Both the position numbers and the translations under genes were made by a program. From contig VGAU01000138.1 in NCBI GenBank assembly GCA_016870675.1, positions 1 to 5,323 on the forward strand: DNA of 5,323 nucleotides, read 5' to 3'. Positions 4,481 to 5,323 of the stretch are shown piece after piece. The DNA is from Actinomycetota bacterium (GTDB lineage: Bacteria; Actinomycetota; Humimicrobiia; Humimicrobiales; Humimicrobiaceae). The notes under the pieces are model-generated. The model ran no database searches. It was not told where the DNA came from and saw nothing but the letters and a program-made list of their open reading frames with translations. Position 1 is the first letter of the stretch. Each line of letters opens with the position of its first letter.

Positions 4481-5323
4481 TTACTTTATCTTTTTTATAG
4501 GAGCAAAACTTACCAGCAGATGTTTTATACCAGCCTTGTCAAAAATCACATCCAGTTCACAGTCATCCACCAGCTTCTTCACCTTTAAAATTTTACCCTG
4601 CCCAAAATATTTATGCTCTATTAAATCGCCTTTTTTATAACTGTAATTACCACCATACCCATTTTTTTCTGCTGCTGCGCCCTGCTTCATACTTTCAGAC
4701 TCAATCCTGTTTTCATCAATTACAAGATCCGGGGGAATTTCATTTATAAACCTCGAAACAGTTCTAAAGCTGGTATCACCATAGATACTATGTGACACCG
4801 AAGAAGATAAAAATACCTTTTCTTTTGCCCGGGTAATACCAACATAGCACAGCCTTCTTTCTTCTTCCAGCTCCTCAATACTATTCATACTTCTGGAATG
4901 TGGAAAAATTCCTTCCTCCATTCCTATTATGAATACTACCGGAAACTCAAGCCCCTTCGCATTATGAAGAGTCATCAGCACCAGTCCATCCGTACTTTCA
5001 TCGTAGTTGTCAATATCGGTAAGGAGTGAGACTTCTTCCAGAAATCCATCCAGATTATATAGGCTACCAATATCCCTGGAGCCTTTTCTGGAGTCCTTTT
5101 CAGTATCAGAACCCTGAGAGTCTCTAAGGGAATCAGCAGGGATGTTATTTACTACAGCTTTTTCTTCATACTCTCTGGTAACAGTTAAAAGTTCCCCTAA
5201 GTTCTCTATTCTATTTAAAGCTTCGATGGTGTTTTCCCGCTCAAGCTCTTTCATATAGCCGGTTTTTCCCCATATTCTCTGCAATACCTCACTAACCCCA
5301 CGCTCTAAGGCAAAGCTTCTAAA
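4481..5323 (-). CDS. pcrA: ATP-dependent DNA helicase PcrA (UvrD family), C-terminal part, cut by window edge
   Basis: The frame is open from the right edge (first codon 5323-5321) to TAA 4483-4481 and gives 280 residues, about the last third of a protein of roughly 730-780. PcrA is a 3'-5' superfamily 1 helicase for DNA repair, plasmid replication and removal of recombinase from DNA. From the first visible residue: an helical 2B-domain part with TIEALNRIENLGELL (about 32-46), characteristic of PcrA; a Ser/Asp/Lys-rich insert (about 54-88); motif V LMTLHNAKGLEFP (116-128) and FPHSRS (140-145); motif VI ERRLCYVGITRAK (155-167) with its ATP-sensing arginine; and a C-terminal Tudor-like domain (about 230-280, GDLIEHKYFGQGKIL) that in Bacillus-type PcrA contacts RNA polymerase. 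The Tudor-like tail favours PcrA over Rep. The TTG at 5284 can open an ORF but lies inside the conserved region and is not the start. It converges on the aminopeptidase gene. Confidence 0.95.
   Translation of the reverse strand, partial: FRSFALERGVSEVLQRIWGKTGYMKELERENTIEALNRIENLGELLTVTREYEEKAVVNNIPADSLRDSQGSDTEKDSRKGSRDIGSLYNLDGFLEEVSLLTDIDNYDESTDGLVLMTLHNAKGLEFPVVFIIGMEEGIFPHSRSMNSIEELEEERRLCYVGITRAKEKVFLSSSVSHSIYGDTSFRTVSRFINEIPPDLVIDENRIESESMKQGAAAEKNGYGGNYSYKKGDLIEHKYFGQGKILKVKKLVDDCELDVIFDKAGIKHLLVSFAPIKKIK

Noticed and set aside
4475..4497. Terminator: ATAAA-TTAC-TTTAT followed by CTTTTTT
   Set aside because: The stem is only five A-T pairs and too weak to call an intrinsic terminator.
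1..5323. CRISPR array, insertion sequence or prophage genes
   Set aside because: No regularly spaced repeats, transposase, integrase or phage-like proteins were found on either strand.

Overview
This is a mosaic window of bacterial DNA, probably from a metagenome or a poorly resolved assembly. It has three compositional blocks. Positions 1 to about 1977 are all minus strand and moderately GC-rich to the eye. They carry the 3' part of a pyruvate kinase gene followed, after a 33-bp gap, by the N-terminal 420 codons of a P2-type (Ca2+/Mg2+-like) cation-transporting ATPase that runs off the left edge. The pyruvate kinase and ATPase look like a two-gene operon. Their residues recall uncultured Gram-negative lineages such as Omnitrophota, but that placement is an impression and has not been tested.

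Pyruvate kinase homology stops abruptly near 1965-1978, in the middle of the protein. From there to about 2703 the DNA is AT-rich and has no convincing complete gene. It holds short palindromes next to the break, a possible 31-codon membrane microprotein, a frameshifted ORF remnant, a small hairpin next to a tRNA T-loop-like string, and two short tandem repeats. This stretch looks like decayed, mobile or mis-joined sequence.

From 2704 on, the DNA again holds recognisable genes. A plus-strand GNAT N-acetyltransferase of the RimI type (2704-3159) is followed by a 200-bp intergenic region. That region has a perfect inverted repeat resembling a Per/Fur-family operator, a TATAAT promoter candidate and a strong Shine-Dalgarno. 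An intact M29 metallo-aminopeptidase (3362-4474) follows. Converging on it, with only 6 bp between the stop codons, is the C-terminal 280 codons of the UvrD-family DNA helicase PcrA (4481-5323, minus), whose 5' part lies beyond the right edge. The Shine-Dalgarno, codon use and protein types of the right half suggest a Firmicute of clostridial type.

The genes do not form one pathway: glycolysis and ion transport lie on the left, and protein acetylation, peptide trimming and DNA repair on the right. I found no CRISPR array, rRNA, intact tRNA, transposase or integrase. I see no clear evidence of a new multi-gene system. The most notable points are the break inside pyruvate kinase with a possible chimeric join, a pyruvate kinase that lacks its C-terminal domain, altered catalytic motifs in the GNAT protein, and the operator-like repeat in front of the aminopeptidase gene.
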